Assembly: GCA_907164885.2 (NCBI GenBank)
Contig: OU015503.1
Coordinates: forward strand, 127,528,423-127,592,422
DNA length: 64,000 nucleotides
Direction of reading: 5' to 3'
DNA from: Dolomedes plantarius
Taxonomy: Eukaryota > Arthropoda > Arachnida > Araneae > Dolomedidae
In this document: in pieces, positions 45,847-56,232 of the stretch
Layout: each line of letters begins with the position of its first letter
Position numbering within the stretch: the stretch's first letter is position 1
Made by a program: the position numbers and the translations under genes
The notes under the pieces: model-generated
Told to the model about the DNA's origin: nothing
Database searches by the model: none
Seen by the model: the letters and a program-made list of their open reading frames with translations, nothing else

Positions 45847-46379
45847 TTTTGGGGGGGGGGGGGGGGGCAGGGGAATAAAATGTCCAAAATGACCATAAGT
45901 AGTGTCAAATCCATAGTTTTGGGGATCTCTGAGATGAATAGGGGAAACTAAAAATGTTGTTTATAATCAAGTTAATCAGTAAAATCAATATTATAGTGAA
46001 TTTTAATTTTCACTCTCTAAAAAAATCAAATTACAAAAAGAAGACACTGAACAGAAATCTGAAAAGTGAACAGAAATCTGCAATTAGCGCAGCATGCAAC
46101 ATGAATGCAAAATTCTGTACCAATGATAGAAATCAAAGTATAAAATACAAAAACCCAAAAGAACCAAAAATAACAAGGCAATCGACAGGTTTCTTCATCT
46201 GGAGGCCTAACTAAGTCGGTCACTTTGAGGGGAATTTTCTGAAAGGATGTAGGTCGAGCAGAGTAGAGGGGGGGGGATAAATTGTAAAATAACAGAAAAA
46301 AAAGTTATTTTTTATGATTTTGAAGACAGCCATGACCATAATATTGTGTTTTTTATTGATTCTCCAGCTGCTATTTTGT
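45129..46379. other. Intron, mostly unassigned
   Basis: Contains an (AT)n plus poly-T/poly-G stretch at 45812-45868. A minus-strand frame at 45439-45233 looked exon-like but was not accepted. Confidence 0.4.
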
Positions 46380-46746
46380 CGCTTACCAGTTTGAACTACA
46401 ACGAAAATGCCCAGGTTCATTCTGGATCTAAAGAAAAGCAGAAAAGGCATTGCTTTTCAATGGATTCTGAGCCATTGTGATATTTTTGGAAATGAGCAGG
46501 CTGATAAACTAGCCAAAGCTGGATCTCTTATGGCCCAGCCTGATTCTCCTCTGCGAAATATTTACAATAAAATGAAAGCTAATAGAATATCCTTATATGT
46601 TGAAAGAGTTTAAAATCCCTAGTTCCTTGCCTCGGTCTGTTGAACATGATCATCTGCATCGGATAGGCATTAGTGATTCAGCTTGTTGCCCTCTGTACCA
46701 CCAGGGTTATATGGATGGAGACCAGCTCAAGAACTGCCCTATTGTT
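46380..46746 (+). pseudogene. Non-LTR retrotransposon remnant: RNase H C-terminus and zinc motif
   Basis: MPRFILDLKKSRKGIAFQW and SHCDIFGNEQADKLAKAG are the end of an RNase H domain as in Jockey/R1-type elements. The frame then shifts to HLHRIGISDSACCPLYHQ, the start of the C-terminal zinc-binding motif. PiggyBac copy 3 interrupts it; the tail resumes after 47304 with an A-rich end. The element is 5' truncated. Confidence 0.7.
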
Positions 46747-46750
46747 TTAA

Positions 46751-47304
46751 CCCTTAGACCGTTGAGTTTTCGCCTTCTGGTTCTTCCCCAAGAGTTGGGT
46801 TTTTTTTGGCAGCGCGTTTCGGAGGATCCGCATTTTGAAGGGACGTTAAAAAATGCGAGTTCTATACAGTTAAATTATTTAAATTAAAATAAATAGCATA
46901 AAATAAGTGAAACAAAATTTTTAAGAATACATATATATAATTATATAAGTACAGAATTTTGGATTATAAATTTCTTATACTATGGTACATTTAAAAGCAA
47001 GGTGATATGCATAAACCCACTTCGCTGTCTTTATACGATATAGTCTATTCATCACTTAGTCCACATTGTCTTTTCATCACTTTTGTCATCGAATAAATCT
47101 GTATACCACTCTCGGAATCACTTGAAATGTCAGTTCCTTTCGAAAACCCAAAATTCCCGCCATTTTATACTGCATGTATTCTAAAATTAATCACCTAACA
47201 TCTACTTCTTATCAGGAGAAATGGTATTTGAATGCCTTTAAAGTGCTGTCACCTAATGATGAATGAAAAAAATCAATTTAGAATGTGTTTGTAATGCGCA
47301 AGGG
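46751..47304 (-). mobile_element. Non-autonomous piggyBac element, copy 3
   Basis: The left end CCCTTAGACCGTTGAG is the same as copy 1, the right end CGCAAGGG is diverged, and TTAA lies on both sides (46747-46750 and 47305-47308). Inserted into the non-LTR remnant. Confidence 0.78.
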
Positions 47305-47400
47305 TTAAAGTTTATAACAGACAACTCTGTGGAGGCTAATTTTAGCTGGATTAAAAAATAATAACAATAATAATTTTGAACACTTTTTGTTGACGCTATT
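47305..47400 (+). mobile_element. 3' tail of the non-LTR remnant
   Basis: Resumes the coding-like text after the piggyBac insertion and ends in an AATAATAACAATAATAA simple tail, typical of non-LTR 3' ends. Confidence 0.45.
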
Positions 47401-47932
47401 CAGTTTTCCTTCAACTATCAAATGTTGGCTATAACAGTCAATGACAAGCCATGAGTAAGATTTAGTGGAGCTGCCCATTGTCCTCTGGAATATCTCCCCA
47501 ACCCTTTTTACAATGTCCTAGTTTATATAATGTGTTAAAATTGCATGCACATCGTTTCAAAAACATAGATACAGAAAGCTCCCTATTTATGATGCTCTAA
47601 ATTATCATTTTTCAACTATATGACGATGTGAAAAGTGACATGATTTACCGTTTAAATTCAAACTTTTTCTCCTTGGATATGAAGAATATGTAAACAAATA
47701 AGCTGGTTAAGAAATGCATATTTCTTAACCGGTTAATGAAAAGCTAGCTAGGCTAAGCCATGATATATGTTCAAGCTTTCAAGTTCTGCATGTTAGGTGT
47801 ATTAACAGCATTTTCGACTTGTGATGGGTATAATAGGCTGTAATCCTGTATTGAGTCAAAGAACATCTGTAGCAACATAATTCTGCTTATAAAGACATTC
47901 TGACTATTAAGTATATGACTGAAATATTTTAC
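47401..47932. other. Intron, no element recognised
   Basis: Contains a palindrome at 47705-47730 with 11-bp perfect arms (GGTTAAGAAAT). Confidence 0.45.
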
Positions 47933-48000
47933 CTTTAACATGGCTGCTTTCCGAGTTCTTTACTTCAGTAAGTTTCCTCTGTTCAAGTTGGCTTTCCTTC
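47933..48000 (-). CDS. Exon of the host gene
   Basis: 68 bp. Acceptor TTTAATTTAG, donor GTAAAATA. The open frame, KESQLEQRKLTEVKNSESSH plus VK, is strongly hydrophilic and helical in character. One base in and one base out match the exons on either side. Confidence 0.7.
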
Positions 48001-49509
48001 CTAAATTAAAGTAAATTCAACAAAGATTTAATTTATAACATCATATGCTTTATAAATCCTCTAAGTAAACAAACAACAATGAAAAAATTTCCGTGGCAGA
48101 GAAAAGCAAATAAAATCTAAGTATAACATATTTCAATCGTGAACAGCTCTAGACTAAGGGATATAAGTGAAGGAAAGGAGAAGGGCCTGTGGATTTATCC
48201 TCAAAATCTAGGCTCTCATATAGAGCAGGGTGGTATTTGAGAGTACAGTCTTAAAGATAAAAAAGCATCTCAAAAACTCACTTCTATATGACGGAAAAAT
48301 CATGTACTTAATCTACAAACTCAATCATAAAAGATGCATTAAAAAAGATTTATATGCACCTTACAAGCAATTAATGCTTAAAAATTTTTTGATGGAAGAT
48401 CTATTCATTTTTTAACTTTTCCTACAGAAAATTTTAACATGCATGCAATAATTACATATGCCAAATATTGATTCCAGTACCGTAAAAAAATCACATGTTC
48501 AAGCACTCATAAAAACTGAGTAAAAAACATAATTACAATATCCTTAAAATTTATAATCAAACCCTAATAAACAGATGTTTTCCTCCTAAATGATTCATCC
48601 CCTAAAATAAAATACAGTACTAAAATAAAATACAGTACTGTATTATTATTTTTTTTTTACTGAATATACGACTAAATTTAATAAATTAATAAAAACTAAA
48701 AAAAATGAGTATAATTATAATATATTAATGAGTACAATTATAACATATATTTCCCATACACATGTACGTCATTATCTCAAGTTTTTAACAAAAAAAAAAA
48801 AAGAAAATATCAGCAGCATCTGGCAAAAATGTATTCTAAGCTTCATCAATGATGCTGATTCTGCATTTGCAGGCAGCCGTCCCTATCCTGAATTGTTCAT
48901 AAGTCATTATTGAATGTCATATTAAAATGACCCTACTCTTCACTGCTATTTAAGTATAATAGACTGTAAAGTTAATAAAATATTGTATGTGTTTTCATCC
49001 TATAACATGTATAGTATTGTATTTTATAGGTTACTTTACTAATATGAATGATATACCAAAGTACGATGATAATATGTAGTTTTTTTTCTCAACTTTGAAA
49101 CAGTAGAGTAGGCTTGAAAGGGCAAGGGTTTTTCTCCTTCATCTGAGGAGGAATTAATTGGTCAATGGGGGGAGGGAGAACTGATTAAGTCATTTCCTTT
49201 CATTGTAACACTGGATAGCATTGTTAATAGTTGCTAACATGGATACAAAGGACAGGGAATGTTGGGTAAGGCGATCCTCCAGAGTACACGCAAAAAGGTT
49301 TACAACCACTGGAATAGATGCTTTTATCTGTTGAAAATATGTTTTCCTGTGTGTGTATGTGTTGCTTACAATTAATCAATATATTATATAACAAGATGCA
49401 AAATACTATAAATGAAAAATTTAAGTATATAATGAAAAGTAATTAGTGAACCAATAATCAGATATCATATCATGCTCATTAAAAATACTATAAGAGATAA
49501 TGGCATTAC
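48001..49509. other. Intron, no element recognised
   Basis: AT-rich, no supported feature. Confidence 0.4.
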
Positions 49510-49634
49510 CAATCATTAATATATGTATTGTATTCTTCCAGCCATATATGTTCCATACATTTTCTATGCTTCTCACAAGATTCTTGAACGGTTGATATGA
49601 ACTGGATAGCACTATAAAGAACAGAATGTACTGT
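49510..49634 (-). CDS. Exon of the host gene, helical segment
   Basis: 125 bp. Acceptor TTTTATTATACAG, donor GTAATGCC. Of two open frames, the one reading TVHSVLYSAIQFISTVQESC and then EKHRKCMEHIWLEEYNT is the better protein-like choice, and it alone fits the phase of exon 48000-47933. A helical, Cys/His-containing stretch. Confidence 0.7.
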
Positions 49635-49849
49635 CTGTATAATAAAATAAAATAAAATTGCCAAAAATAAGAATTATCATGTCAATATTTTTTTTCAACA
49701 TGAAATAGTCAATTATCAATTAATAGTCAAAGTTCAGGGCTTTTAATGAGAGTATTAATCGTCTACAAAAATTTTTTTAAAAAAGTTCTTAACAATAAAT
49801 CCTTAAATATGAGAAAACCCTCACTTATACATTTTCAGAAATTAAGTTG
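49635..49849. other. Intron, no element recognised
   Basis: Nothing seen. Confidence 0.4.
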
Positions 49850-50491
49850 TTGTTCAGGCCAATCCCTTTGGTCTGGGTATAATCGAGATCATGTTGAGTA
49901 AGTTGCTCATTGTAATGTTCTCATCAAAGGAACACACAAGAAACATTTAATATATACAGCCTTTATATACAATTTATATGCATCTAAGACCACTTTTCAG
50001 TCTTAACCCGAAAGATTAACTCTTGATAATTGTCACCAGGGCAGCCGCACACACCGGAGTCGCCCTCCAAAACCGAAACACTGAACAGCATGGCAAGAGC
50101 AGCGGGCCAGTAATCTGAACATCCCTGCAAATCTACCGCCGTGTTCACTAAAGGTGGCCGGGGCGTGGCTACAATGTCCTCCAAGTTCTCAAATTTACCT
50201 CTGGAGGTGCGGGGTCAAGTGTTCCGGTCTCGTCACTTGACTCGGTTAAAAATTTCGGGACCGGTCATTTAGCCAAGTCGGACTCTAACCTTTGTGGTGC
50301 TAATTCAAAACAGGAGCCGCAACTTCATCGCCCATAGCCTTCGGGACTTGATCTGATATACTGTCGGTCAAGGGGCATAAGACACAACATAAACAACCTC
50401 CCTTTCTGAGAGTCAGTTTCAATCTCCTCTCCAAGGAGCTACCCTCTTCTAAGGAGCGGTCCCCTTATCAATGAAGTTGGGATCTGTAACA
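49850..50491 (-). repeat. GC-richer island, possible solo LTR
   Basis: Base composition jumps to near 50% GC in a region that is otherwise AT-rich. On the minus strand it starts TGTTACAGATCCC after purine-rich text, contains TATAAATTGTATATAAAG and AATGTTTC, and ends near a run that could be an LTR border. No flanking duplication was found, so solo-LTR status is a guess. Confidence 0.35.
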
Positions 50492-51258
50492 TCACATCAT
50501 CCAGGACCTGACCCATAGATCACAGAGACACCAATACATTCAATAATGTAGGAAGGAGCTGCTACAGGAACATGGTCAATTTGGAAAGTTCTCTATCCCA
50601 CACCTCTTTAAAAATAATTTAGCCCTTTATTTAATATATGTACTTCATCATTTATGATAGCATTACTTTATAAAGTTTTAAATATTAGGTTAAGCAGGAA
50701 AAAAATTGAGTACTTAGAATTCTTGCTAGAGAAGACATATTACATCAGTATGATTTATCGTTAGGATATTATGGTAATCAAGCATACATTGCTTATAAAC
50801 AAACATGTTGAGCACTGACATATATACATTTAAAACTAACCAAAAATTGAACTTATATATGACAGAATATGCTTAGTAAATTAACGAGAAATATATTTTA
50901 AATTATGTCTCAAGATGAAAAAAAAATTCTTTCTGCAACTGCAAAATTAGAAAACATAAAATAAAATTGATAAAGTATATTTTTTTAATAATTCTTTTTA
51001 AATTTGTTTCTCCTTAGCACTTGAATATGATGTTCTTTACAAGACAAGCTAATGAAGCAGTATGAATTTAAGACAACCATGTTTAGTTTAATTTAACTTA
51101 AATGCAAGTCACTATATATTTTGATAAATATCAGAAAAATAAAATATGATTTGTGAATTACATCATCACAGCAACAGAATCTGTCAAGTAGCTTTAACAC
51201 AATAGAATGTTTGTTTATTAATCAGAAAGTTTTCGGCAATGTTCAAGAAAAAATAATT
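50492..51258. other. Intron, no element recognised
   Basis: Nothing seen apart from the flank of the GC island. Confidence 0.4.
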
Positions 51259-51698
51259 GGAACAGATGTAGTATATGCAACGGCCCATCGCCAATTTGGT
51301 GAAAAGTTGGCGCCAAAATCCCGTTCGTAGTCCTGTTAGGCTTAAACTGCGAAATGAAAATAATAAATTGGAAAACAAACTTAATGCTGGCTTTATGAAA
51401 CTCGTAGGCGCACACGGGATCTTCGCTTTGTTCAGATACCCTTGCTTCACTCCGCTACGCTCCGTTCAAAAACATTACAGAAAACACCCAGCCGCTGGCT
51501 TCGCTACATACCGCTGGCTGTTGTACAGTAAAAATAATGCTTCCGCTGGCTGTAGCGGTCAGTAAAACAGAGCTTATCGCAAAAAAATACCATCCAATCT
51601 TAAAATCCTCCCTGCCACAATATAAAAGCTGCCAAACAACCATCAGATTTGGCGAAAAATCGCCCCTTGGCATTCGTTGCATATACTACATCTGTACC
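51259..51698. mobile_element. MITE with about 22-bp TIRs, unclassified
   Basis: The ends GGAACAGATGTAGTATATGC and (reverse) GGTACAGATGTAGTATATGC are inverted; further inside, GGCGATTTTTCGCC-type text is mirrored. About 440 bp, richer in GC than its surroundings. No target duplication identified. Confidence 0.55.
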
Positions 51699-52360
51699 GT
51701 ACTGGAAAAACATATGAATTCTAACTAGTGTGGAGTGAAAGGCATTAACGATAAATAACAAGGATTTTAACTAAAATGCTCATTTCTAAGGCTTGAATTT
51801 CATGCAACTTTTACTTAATAACAACCAAAGATGTAATAATTTTGTCTGGAAAATAGTTTTTTGTCATAAATAGAACTTATGTTCTTAAACTTTTTGATAA
51901 AGTAAATAAATAAACATTTTAAACATATAATCAAAAACTAACTTGGTGAATATAAACAATTAAAAACCTTCTTAGTAGAAAAATAATCATTCCAACCAAT
52001 AGTAAAATAAATGGAGAGAAAATATTAATTTCACAAACCTTGTGATACAGAGGGCAAAAGTTAAATAACAAACAAAAAAAAAACTTTCTAACAAATAATC
52101 AAAACTTATATCCTCAAAATTAAAGAAAAAAACAGAAATATGAATTTATCATGGCCAATATTGCAAGACCAAAAACAATATCCTACTGCAATAGAAAAAA
52201 AATTATTTTTGAACAGCTCAGTATCCCCGCATACACACACACACACTTTTAAGCATGGAAAATGTGACAACACAACTGTATACATCTAGATCCAAGATTA
52301 AAATCGGAGGGCTTATCAGTATCAGATACTAAAACTGCAAATTTTCGATAAACTTCTTAC
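51699..52360. other. Intron, no element recognised
   Basis: Nothing supported, although splice phase says an exon should lie between 49634 and 52361. Confidence 0.4.
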
Positions 52361-52502
52361 CTTTTTATAGATTTTATTAGCTCCATAATTTCAACATGAG
52401 GAAAAATTTCTGTATGAAATATTTTATTGCTCCTGGACGCCCATTCTGGCGTAAAACATGATTTGTTAATACAGATTTTAAAAAGGTTAAAAAAATTTTG
52501 AA
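52361..52502 (-). CDS. Most upstream exon candidate of the host gene
   Basis: 142 bp. The donor GTAAGAAG is strong; the acceptor is ATTGTAACAG. The one open frame includes CFTPEWASRSNKIFHTEIF and HVEIMELIKSIK. The frame remains open about 50 bp further upstream (to about 52552), so the acceptor could be earlier. No initiator ATG is visible, so this is probably not the first coding exon. Confidence 0.6.
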
Positions 52503-52689
52503 CTGTTACAATATTTAACCCACATTTTATGCATTTTCGTACCTCAACTATTCTTCAACAGCCCAGTTCAACGTATGAAAACGTAAACAAAATATAAACA
52601 GGTATGAATTATAGGCTGTGGCTAGGCAACCGGCCGAGTAATCCTGACTAAGCGACCAGCAGACGCAGTAAGTCACTGCGCATCATGTT

Positions 52690-53045
52690 TGGAAATTCGA
52701 TCAGCCGGTAGCTTAGGATTCGGAAGTAAATGGCCAGCTGGTTTTGCCGGTTGCTTAGCTCTGAGGGCTAAACGTCCGGCTGCTTTTGCCTACTTTAGCT
52801 TATCTTTAGCTTATCATTGTGGACTAAGGGACTGTTCACATAGGAGTCCGTTGGCGTCAAAATTTAGGCGTTAAAAATTTCGTTGCTAATAGTTTGGAGG
52901 TTTGTCATTGGCTAAATATATTTCAATACTTTAACTCAACGCTACGGACTCCTATGTGAACAGGCCCTAAAGGTCCGGCCGATTTTACCGGTAGCTTAGA
53001 GAGGTGGATTAAAAAACCGGCCGGTTTTGTCTGTAGCATAGAATA
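52690..53045. repeat. Degenerate GC-rich repeat of about 50 bp
   Basis: Variants of CCGGTTT-TGCCGGTTGCTTAG recur at about 52705, 52738, 52775, 52975 and 53020. A Harbinger-type MITE sits among them. It lies just upstream of the host gene's most upstream exon. Confidence 0.6.
52828..52966. mobile_element. PIF/Harbinger-like MITE
   Basis: The ends GGGACTGTTCACATAGGAGT and (reverse) GGGCCTGTTCACATAGGAGT are flanked by the 3-bp duplication TAA (52825-52827 and 52967-52969). 139 bp. Confidence 0.75.
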
Positions 53046-53467
53046 CTTTTGGATTTGTATATATATTATTATATATTATATATAGATTTTTATATATTAT
53101 TATACATTACATATTTAAATTTTCTTATACATTATTTACATACTTAGCACAAAAAAGAATTTTTTAGAAGCATACAAAAAATGTTCTTCTAAAAATAGCT
53201 TTTGTGCTGATATACATGGTATGTTCCAATATACACTATGTCCATAAATTAAGGATAATGCCAGCTCCGGCAAATAAAGTTTCAGAAACATAACAAACGT
53301 GACTCATTCATAAAGCCCATTTATTAAACAAAAGATAAAGAACAAAAAAGATGGTGTCTGTATGATACCATTCATTAAAAACTACGATTTTTGCTCCCTG
53401 GAGCAATTGTAAAAAATATCTCCTTTACAAAAACTTAATATTGCACGGTTGGTATGATGGCTAATAC
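53046..53467. other. AT-rich spacer with a possible mariner end
   Basis: CACTATGTCCATAAATTAAGG near 53235 looks like one terminus of a mariner-type element; no partner end is present. Confidence 0.35.
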
Positions 53468-53651
53468 TGTTGAGGCAAACTCCTTGATTAATGTAAATTT
53501 GTTTGCCCATGCAGAAGAACTGCCTCTCAACTCCACATCAACAAAATGTAAAAATAGTTCCGCTTTCTTTTCAAAATTGTATCGTGTATCGTAAGTAATT
53601 CGTATTTAAATAAAGTGCTTGTTCTAAAGTATTCGTAGTCATTATCGAACA
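53468..53651 (+). repeat. Probable 5' LTR of the BEL/Pao element
   Basis: It starts TGTTGAGGCAAAC and ends TTATCGAACA, contains AAATAAAGTG (polyadenylation-type signal) and is followed by TGGCGTCCGCCACAAG, a primer-binding-like stretch, then the gag ATG at 53686. The partner LTR is beyond the window, so the boundaries are by pattern only. Confidence 0.55.
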
Positions 53652-53685
53652 GTTTTCTCACATTTCTGGCGTCCGCCACAAGATT

Positions 53686-54065
53686 ATGGATAACCCAAAG
53701 CGAGAACGAGCACAACTCCGGCGATTATTTACGAACTTATTAAAAACTTTGGAATCGAAATTGACTGTTGAACCGGTAATTAGAAGTGACGTGATACCGG
53801 CAAGTAGTGTATTAGAGGATAAAGCGAATCGCCCGATCGCGAACAGTGAAAACTGAAACTGGGAAAGAAGTTAATCTTTTAACTAGTCTTTTAGAATTTT
53901 TGAGATTCTAAATGGAAAGCGAAGAGCGTTTGAATCTGACCCGTTCCGGATTTGCATGTAGCAAAGAATTTGATACATCGAAATGTCGACATCACATTCC
54001 CACCGCAGCGTGTATTGTAGCGAGTGAAAAGAAATACACTAAATCTGATAAATTATGTTTGTGGT
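53686..54065 (+). pseudogene. BEL/Pao gag, N-terminal part
   Basis: The ATG at 53686 gives MDNPKRERAQLRRLFTNLLK and is open to a TGA at 53854. A second frame from 53912 contains SEERLNLTRSGFACSKEF and runs into a zinc knuckle whose first CxxC is split by the gypsy insertion at 54065. Most of the gag body is deleted. Gag would form the retrotransposon particle. Confidence 0.6.
54061..54065. repeat. Target-site duplication GTGGT, left
   Basis: Identical to 58524-58528; brackets the gypsy element. Confidence 0.9.
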
Positions 54066-54284
54066 TGTCATGTATGCCAGGTAGACCGAGAGACGATACG
54101 ATTCGTTTTACATACACGCAAAGAACATTTATTAGCAATAAGATACACAGGCACGAACGAGCATAACAACAACTACACCGAACATGTACAATACGAAACT
54201 ACGGAACCCAAAAAGGTAAAAAAGCACGCGCGCGTCACACAGCTTGGAAGGTTCTCTAATCTGGCTGTTGCCAGATACATAACA
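54066..54284 (-). repeat. 3' LTR of the gypsy element
   Basis: 219 bp, starting TGTTATGTATCTGG and ending CATGACA on the minus strand; contains AATAAATG. Confidence 0.9.
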
Positions 54285-54308
54285 GTTCCTCCCCGACAAA
54301 ATATAGAG

Positions 54309-56207
54309 TCACAGGTCGAGTCTCTTTGGAGGTCTCCTGATTCGGTTTGAGCGTCGGAGTGGCACATCAGTTTTCGGCTTTCCGGAAGCGTCTGGTACAG
54401 GCTTAGGTGGTATATCATCACTTGGAGTGGCAGGTACAGGTACATCTTTAGGTTCATGGACAACTTCAGGTACAGGTGCAGGCGGTTCTGATTCAGCAAC
54501 ATCATCAGATACTGGCTCATCTGGAAAATTCAATTCTTTATCGTAAATTGGAATTTCAGTAGCAGCTTGGGATAATTCAATCGACTTCCCACATTTCCTT
54601 ATTTGATCTACGTGTCTCTTCCAAATTTCATTTCCAACTTGTATGCTATAACTCAAAGTTCCATCTCGGTTTATAATTGTTCCAATTTTCCATTTGTTAG
54701 GTCCGGAATAATTTCTTACGGCTACTTTCTCCCCTTCCTGAAACTCACGCAAGATAGATTCTGTGTCAAGTCTCGAACTCTGTTTCTGAACAACTTTGTC
54801 TCTCAAATTTGGTTTAAAAAGATCAAGCCTAGTGCGAATACATCTCTTCAAAAACAAGGCACTCGGAGTTTCTCCGGTGAGAGAATGTGGAGTTATTCTA
54901 TACTGTAATAAAAATCTTTGTAATTTCACATTTAGATCTCCAGAATCACCTCTACTCGATTTCAACGAAGCTTTGAATAACTGCACTATTCTTTCTGCCT
55001 GTCCGTTCGTAGCAGGATGGTACGGTGCTGAAGTTATATGTTTAATATTATTCAGTTTCAAAAAATGTCGAAATTCGTAACTAGTAAAACTTGCGCCGTT
55101 ATCACTAACCAAAGTTAAGGGAATTCCATAATGAGCAAAAAGAATACGAAGATGATGAATTGTAAAACTAGCTGTAATATTTTTCATCGGAATGACTTCT
55201 ATCCACTTCGAATATGCATCAGAGACTACAAAAAACATTTTCCCCATAAAAGGACCAGCGTAGTCAACGTGTATCCTTTGCCAAGGTCCATTTGGCCATT
55301 CCCACGGATGTCGATTTATCCTTGCTGGTTCGTTCCTCGTTGCGATACAAGCTGAACAGTTCTGAACAAAATTGGCTATACTGGCATCAATACCTTGCCA
55401 ATAGCAGTAGCTTCTAGCTATGGCCTTCATTTTGACAATTCCAGGATGTCCAACATGAAGTTCTTCCAAAACTTGATTCTGGTACTTTTCAGGAATGCAT
55501 ACTCTATGACCATACATTATGCAACCATTTTGCAATGAAAATTCAGATTCTCTACCTTTCCAAGGCACATGTAATTCAGTTCCAGATTTTAAACTTTCAT
55601 ACAGTTCGAACAATTTCCTATCAGTTTTAGTAGCTCTAGCTATGTCAGTTGCTATAACAGGCATTAATTCAACTTGCGAAATATTTGTCACGTCTGCTTC
55701 AGTCAAGTACTCACAGTCCTTGTCAACTGCTAGTGGTAACCGTGAAAGTGCATCGGCATTGCCACGATTCTTAGTGTTTCGATACTTGATTGTATAACTG
55801 AATGCTTGGAGAAAAAGTGCATAATGAACCATTCGAGTTGCTGATAGACATGGTAAACTACGATTAGGTGCGAAAATTGATACTAGGGGTTTATGATCGG
55901 TTACGAGATCAAAATGTCGACCAAATAAATATTGATAAAATCTCTTTACTCCCCATACGATACTCAATGCTTCCTTGTCTATCTGCGAATAATTACGTTC
56001 CGTTTTAGTCAATGACCTTGATGCAAACATTGCTGGTTTTTCTGAACCATCTGGCATAATGTGACTTAAAACTGCTCCTATTCCAACTGGTGATGCATCA
56101 TTTTGTAATACAAGAGGTAACTTAGGATCATAATGGCATAAAATTCGGTCTGAAGCAATTTCTTGTTTCAATGCCTTGAAAGCTTTTTCACATTCTGCAG
56201 TCCACAA
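54309..56207 (-). CDS. Gypsy pol, RNase H and integrase part
   Basis: 632 codons open in this frame from 56207, which is an internal Met. The coding text continues upstream of it to the frameshift near 56290. RNase H: LVLQNDASPVGIGAVLSH near residue 32, DKEALSIVWGVKRF and TDHKPL. A linker with DALSRLPL follows. Integrase: HHCC motif (HVGHPGIVKMKAIARSYCYW, then CSACI), core Asp in VDYAGPF, Asp in LVSDNGASFTS and Glu in NGQAERIVQLFK. A chromodomain is not evident. The C-terminus is Pro-rich with a basic tail. It integrates the cDNA copy. All catalytic residues are present. Confidence 0.9.
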   Translation of the reverse strand: MWTAECEKAFKALKQEIASDRILCHYDPKLPLVLQNDASPVGIGAVLSHIMPDGSEKPAMFASRSLTKTERNYSQIDKEALSIVWGVKRFYQYLFGRHFDLVTDHKPLVSIFAPNRSLPCLSATRMVHYALFLQAFSYTIKYRNTKNRGNADALSRLPLAVDKDCEYLTEADVTNISQVELMPVIATDIARATKTDRKLFELYESLKSGTELHVPWKGRESEFSLQNGCIMYGHRVCIPEKYQNQVLEELHVGHPGIVKMKAIARSYCYWQGIDASIANFVQNCSACIATRNEPARINRHPWEWPNGPWQRIHVDYAGPFMGKMFFVVSDAYSKWIEVIPMKNITASFTIHHLRILFAHYGIPLTLVSDNGASFTSYEFRHFLKLNNIKHITSAPYHPATNGQAERIVQLFKASLKSSRGDSGDLNVKLQRFLLQYRITPHSLTGETPSALFLKRCIRTRLDLFKPNLRDKVVQKQSSRLDTESILREFQEGEKVAVRNYSGPNKWKIGTIINRDGTLSYSIQVGNEIWKRHVDQIRKCGKSIELSQAATEIPIYDKELNFPDEPVSDDVAESEPPAPVPEVVHEPKDVPVPATPSDDIPPKPVPDASGKPKTDVPLRRSNRIRRPPKRLDL

Positions 56208-56232
56208 AAATTTAGTACCTTTCTGCAGTAAA

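Larger units (their letters stand above)
26154..52502 (-). other. Multi-exon host gene, transcription unit spanning about 26 kb
   Basis: Ten exon candidates on the minus strand have recognisable acceptors and donors: 52502-52361, 49634-49510, 48000-47933, 42157-42075, 39121-38701, 31731-31652, 30560-30495, 29428-29342, 27230-27071 and a short last one ending at 26247. Splice phases agree across three junctions from 49634 to 38701 (phases 2, 1, 0), across three from 31731 to 27071, and into the last exon. They disagree between 52361 and 49634 and between 38701 and 31652, so at least two exons are missing. The product has helical ends and a basic Ser-rich middle. It weakly recalls TEDC2, which helps stabilise centriole triplet microtubules. 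I leave the name open. Introns are full of transposons. Confidence 0.6.

Noticed and set aside
49850..49930. Minus-strand reading HYNEQLTQHDLDYTQTKGIG as a coding fragment
   Set aside because: Competing frames are equally open and it sits at the edge of the LTR-like island; no support for translation.
51275..51565. 96-codon ORF inside the 51.3-kb inverted-repeat element
   Set aside because: Opposite-strand ORFs of similar length occur in the same place and no domain is visible, as expected for a GC-richer non-coding insert.
55131..55355. Plus-strand ORFs through the gypsy pol region
   Set aside because: Antisense shadows of clearly coding minus-strand frames.
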